Part shown: piece by piece, positions 61,851 through 64,000 of the stretch
Numbering within the stretch: the first letter of the stretch is position 1
Layout: the number at the start of each line of letters is the position of its first letter
Source of the DNA: Acestrorhynchus altus
Taxonomy: Eukaryota > Chordata > Actinopteri > Characiformes > Acestrorhynchidae
Direction: 5' to 3'
NCBI GenBank assembly: GCA_034509495.1
Contig: CM067508.1
Location: 27,834,297-27,898,296, forward strand
DNA length: 64,000 bases
Program-made: the position numbers and the translations under genes
Notes under the pieces: generated by a model
What the model was told of the DNA's origin: nothing
The model's input: only the letters and a program-made list of their open reading frames with translations
Databases searched by the model: none

Positions 61851-64000
61851 CTGCCGGGAGCAGGGGGTGTGGCACAAGCAGAAAAGAGAAAGAGAGTGAA
61901 AGAGAATGTTACAGGGAAATTCAGAACATTCCAGTTCCAGAGGCTAACGATCACTGAAAGCATGACAGAGGAGTTAGTGGCAGATGAGTTTAAGGAATCT
62001 ATAAAGCTCAAGGTTTTATTTTGGTTGCTCCTCCACTGTGTGTGTGTGCAAATGTGGATCTGTGGTTACAATATAATCACAAACCTTGATCTGTTTGAAG
62101 ATATACAATCATTATGACAGCACCTCACTAAGGTTAATAAAACAAGGCAGATACAGATATTTAGTTAAATCTAAATAATGTAAATTAATAAAGGCAAAGA
62201 GGAAAGTGTAAATACTTCCGTGACATCTGCACATGCCTAGAATGCTTTTTATGAGCAGGCTACATCATCGCGGACATGCTTTACCAAAGATGAAACGGGA
62301 AGATCTTATCTAGTGAATGTATAACAAGCACCCGTATCCATTAAGGGTGTAAGAAAATATTGATATATCAATTTGATATATATGACCCACCAAGACATTT
62401 TCCTTTAGAATTTGCTGGTACAATTCAGATTTCATTATTCTACTCAATGATGGCATGCCATCCTGGTCCATATGCAGCAAAACATGCCCAACCAATGATA
62501 CTACCACCACGATTCGCAAGTGGGAAAGGATTTTTATGCTGGAATGCAGTGTTTTCCTTTCTGCAAACATAATGCTTCTATAAAAACCAACAATCTTTGG
62601 TTTCATCTGTCCACAAAGCACTGTAACAGTAGACTTCTGGTGTGTCTGTGTTCTCTTTAGCAAACTGCAAATGGGCAGCACTGTTCTTTGTGGAGAGCAG
62701 CGTCTTTCTCCTTGCAACCCTGTTGTTCAGTGATGTCCTGATGGTGGACTCATGAACAATAACATAAGACTATGTGTGAAAGGCTTTAGCTGCTTAGAAG
62801 TTACCTTGGGTGTCTTTCTGACCTCAAGAACTATTATACGTCTTGCTCTTGGCATGTTCTTTGTGGGTCGACCATTCCTGAGGAGGGTAATAATAGTGTC
62901 AAATTTCCTCCATTTGAAGACAACCTGTCTGACTGTGGATTGGTGGAGTCCAAATTCTTTAAAGATGGTTTTTTAACCTTTTCCAGTCTTATGAGCATTA
63001 ACTCGTTTCTGAGGTCCTCAGAAATCTTCTTTGTTCATGCCAAGATACACTCCTGATCCACTTTACTACTTTTGACACAGATATGTCATTTATGTCTGAT
63101 TTGTTTCTCCTTTTTTTCCTCTTTTCTTTATTTTTATTATTATTGTTGAGGGGAAAACATTAATAAAGGAAGAAAAAGAGAAAAGACATACCAAGATATG
63201 GGACTGACAAAGGTCTGACTCTGTGTGTACCTTTTGACGCATGTGTCTGAAAGTTTGAAATATGTCCTGTATTGACACTTAAATGTCAATAAATAAAGAA
63301 AGGAAATTGTGTGGAAATGAGGTTCTTGGGAATAAACTATGGAGTCAAATTAGGGTCTTTAATGGTGATGAGAAAATAAAAGCATCACAAAAATAATTAA
63401 AAAGACCCCCAATTTGACCCCAAAATGCACAGCCCTAATAACCACTATAAAGTCTGTACATGGATCAGCTATACTTAGCAGCATAACAGTACAAATTAAA
63501 GAAAGCATAGAAACTTCTGAAAGAAAAGAGAAGAAAGACAGGAAAATCAACACCCTTGCATTTCAGCCTGGGGCTGTGGGAAACAAGCACCGTCAGTCAA
63601 ATTCAGTGTTTGTTTTTGACCTCCTTCACTTTTGTTAAAAGTACACACACTCGGGTCAATTTATGATGTAAATATCCACTGGAAAGTGTGGTGGACAACC
63701 AACACACAAGCCTCTACCATCCAGGCAGCTTCGGGTGTACTTTACGACCAGAACAACACAGTAATGTATATTTAACTAAACGTGTGGCTTTGGTCTCTTT
63801 GGCCCCTATATTGATTACACATCCCCTGTATTATGTTCAGTTCAGCCTCATACAGTTCCCTATTAACACTCCTGTACACACCTGTACACTCCTACCCAGT
63901 GCTTCAGAAGAATCTTCTAGTTGTAAATGGGGGTAAAAATGTTTTCAAATAACAACTCGACAGGCTGGTTTCAGAGTTACACCCTTGGCTTTCAGTCCGT
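61851..64000 (-). other. Right end of window, probably upstream PLEKHG7 intron
   Basis: The first exon found (61732-61850) starts inside a codon, so at least one more exon lies upstream. I found none here. Apart from the Tc1 relic at 62345-63080 the 2.1 kb is AT-rich and unassigned. Confidence 0.5.
62345..63080 (-). pseudogene. Tc1-like transposase relic
   Basis: On the minus strand, in order: a helix-turn-helix part with ctcagaaacgagttaatgctcataagactgg, GRPTKNMPRARRI-like sequence, a region with ttttatagaagcattatgtttgc, and a glycine-rich GGSI.GWACFAAYGP-like block at about 62450-62530. Frames are interrupted. Related in its motifs to 49085-50165. Confidence 0.6.

Overview
The window looks like a teleost fish chromosome. 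It has short vertebrate-type coding exons with GT-AG introns and dense relics of Tc1/mariner, hAT-like and piggyBac DNA transposons. It also holds tRNA-derived SINEs and long (CA)n and (AT)n microsatellites. No prokaryotic gene, CRISPR array or stand-alone RNA gene was found.

Three protein-coding genes are supported exon by exon. (1) 2209-6656, + strand: the last three coding exons of NUDT4 (diphosphoinositol polyphosphate phosphohydrolase 2). Its earlier exons lie off the left edge. (2) 12314-38772, + strand: a complete EEA1 (early endosome antigen 1) gene. Its 29 coding exons join in phase without a break into 1397 codons plus stop. They encode an N-terminal C2H2 zinc finger, a very long coiled coil and a C-terminal FYVE domain. 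(3) 42462-61850, - strand: 14 exons of PLEKHG7, a RhoGEF with DH and PH domains. The 3' end is complete and the 5' end was not found, so it is probably beyond the right edge. EEA1 and PLEKHG7 converge tail to tail, and their likely poly(A) signals are about 200 bp apart.

Layout: 1-2208 NUDT4 intron; 2209-6656 NUDT4 exons; 6657-11.8 kb NUDT4 3' UTR and repeat-rich intergenic DNA; 11.8-12.5 kb CpG-rich EEA1 promoter and first exon; 12.3-38.8 kb EEA1 body; 38.8-41.9 kb probable EEA1 3' UTR; 42.0-61.85 kb PLEKHG7; 61.85-64 kb probably further PLEKHG7 intron, with no recognisable exon. Most large introns are filled with broken mobile elements. None has an intact transposase gene.

The genes are not an operon and have separate roles. 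NUDT4 hydrolyses inositol pyrophosphates. EEA1 tethers Rab5/PI3P-positive early endosomes. PLEKHG7 is a putative Rho-family exchange factor. I see no undescribed multi-gene system. The observations most worth checking are small: a tandem TAG-CAG acceptor in NUDT4, a candidate in-frame 15-nt microexon in EEA1, splice acceptors built from TG-rich tandem repeats, and composite or deleted transposon families found in repeated copies.
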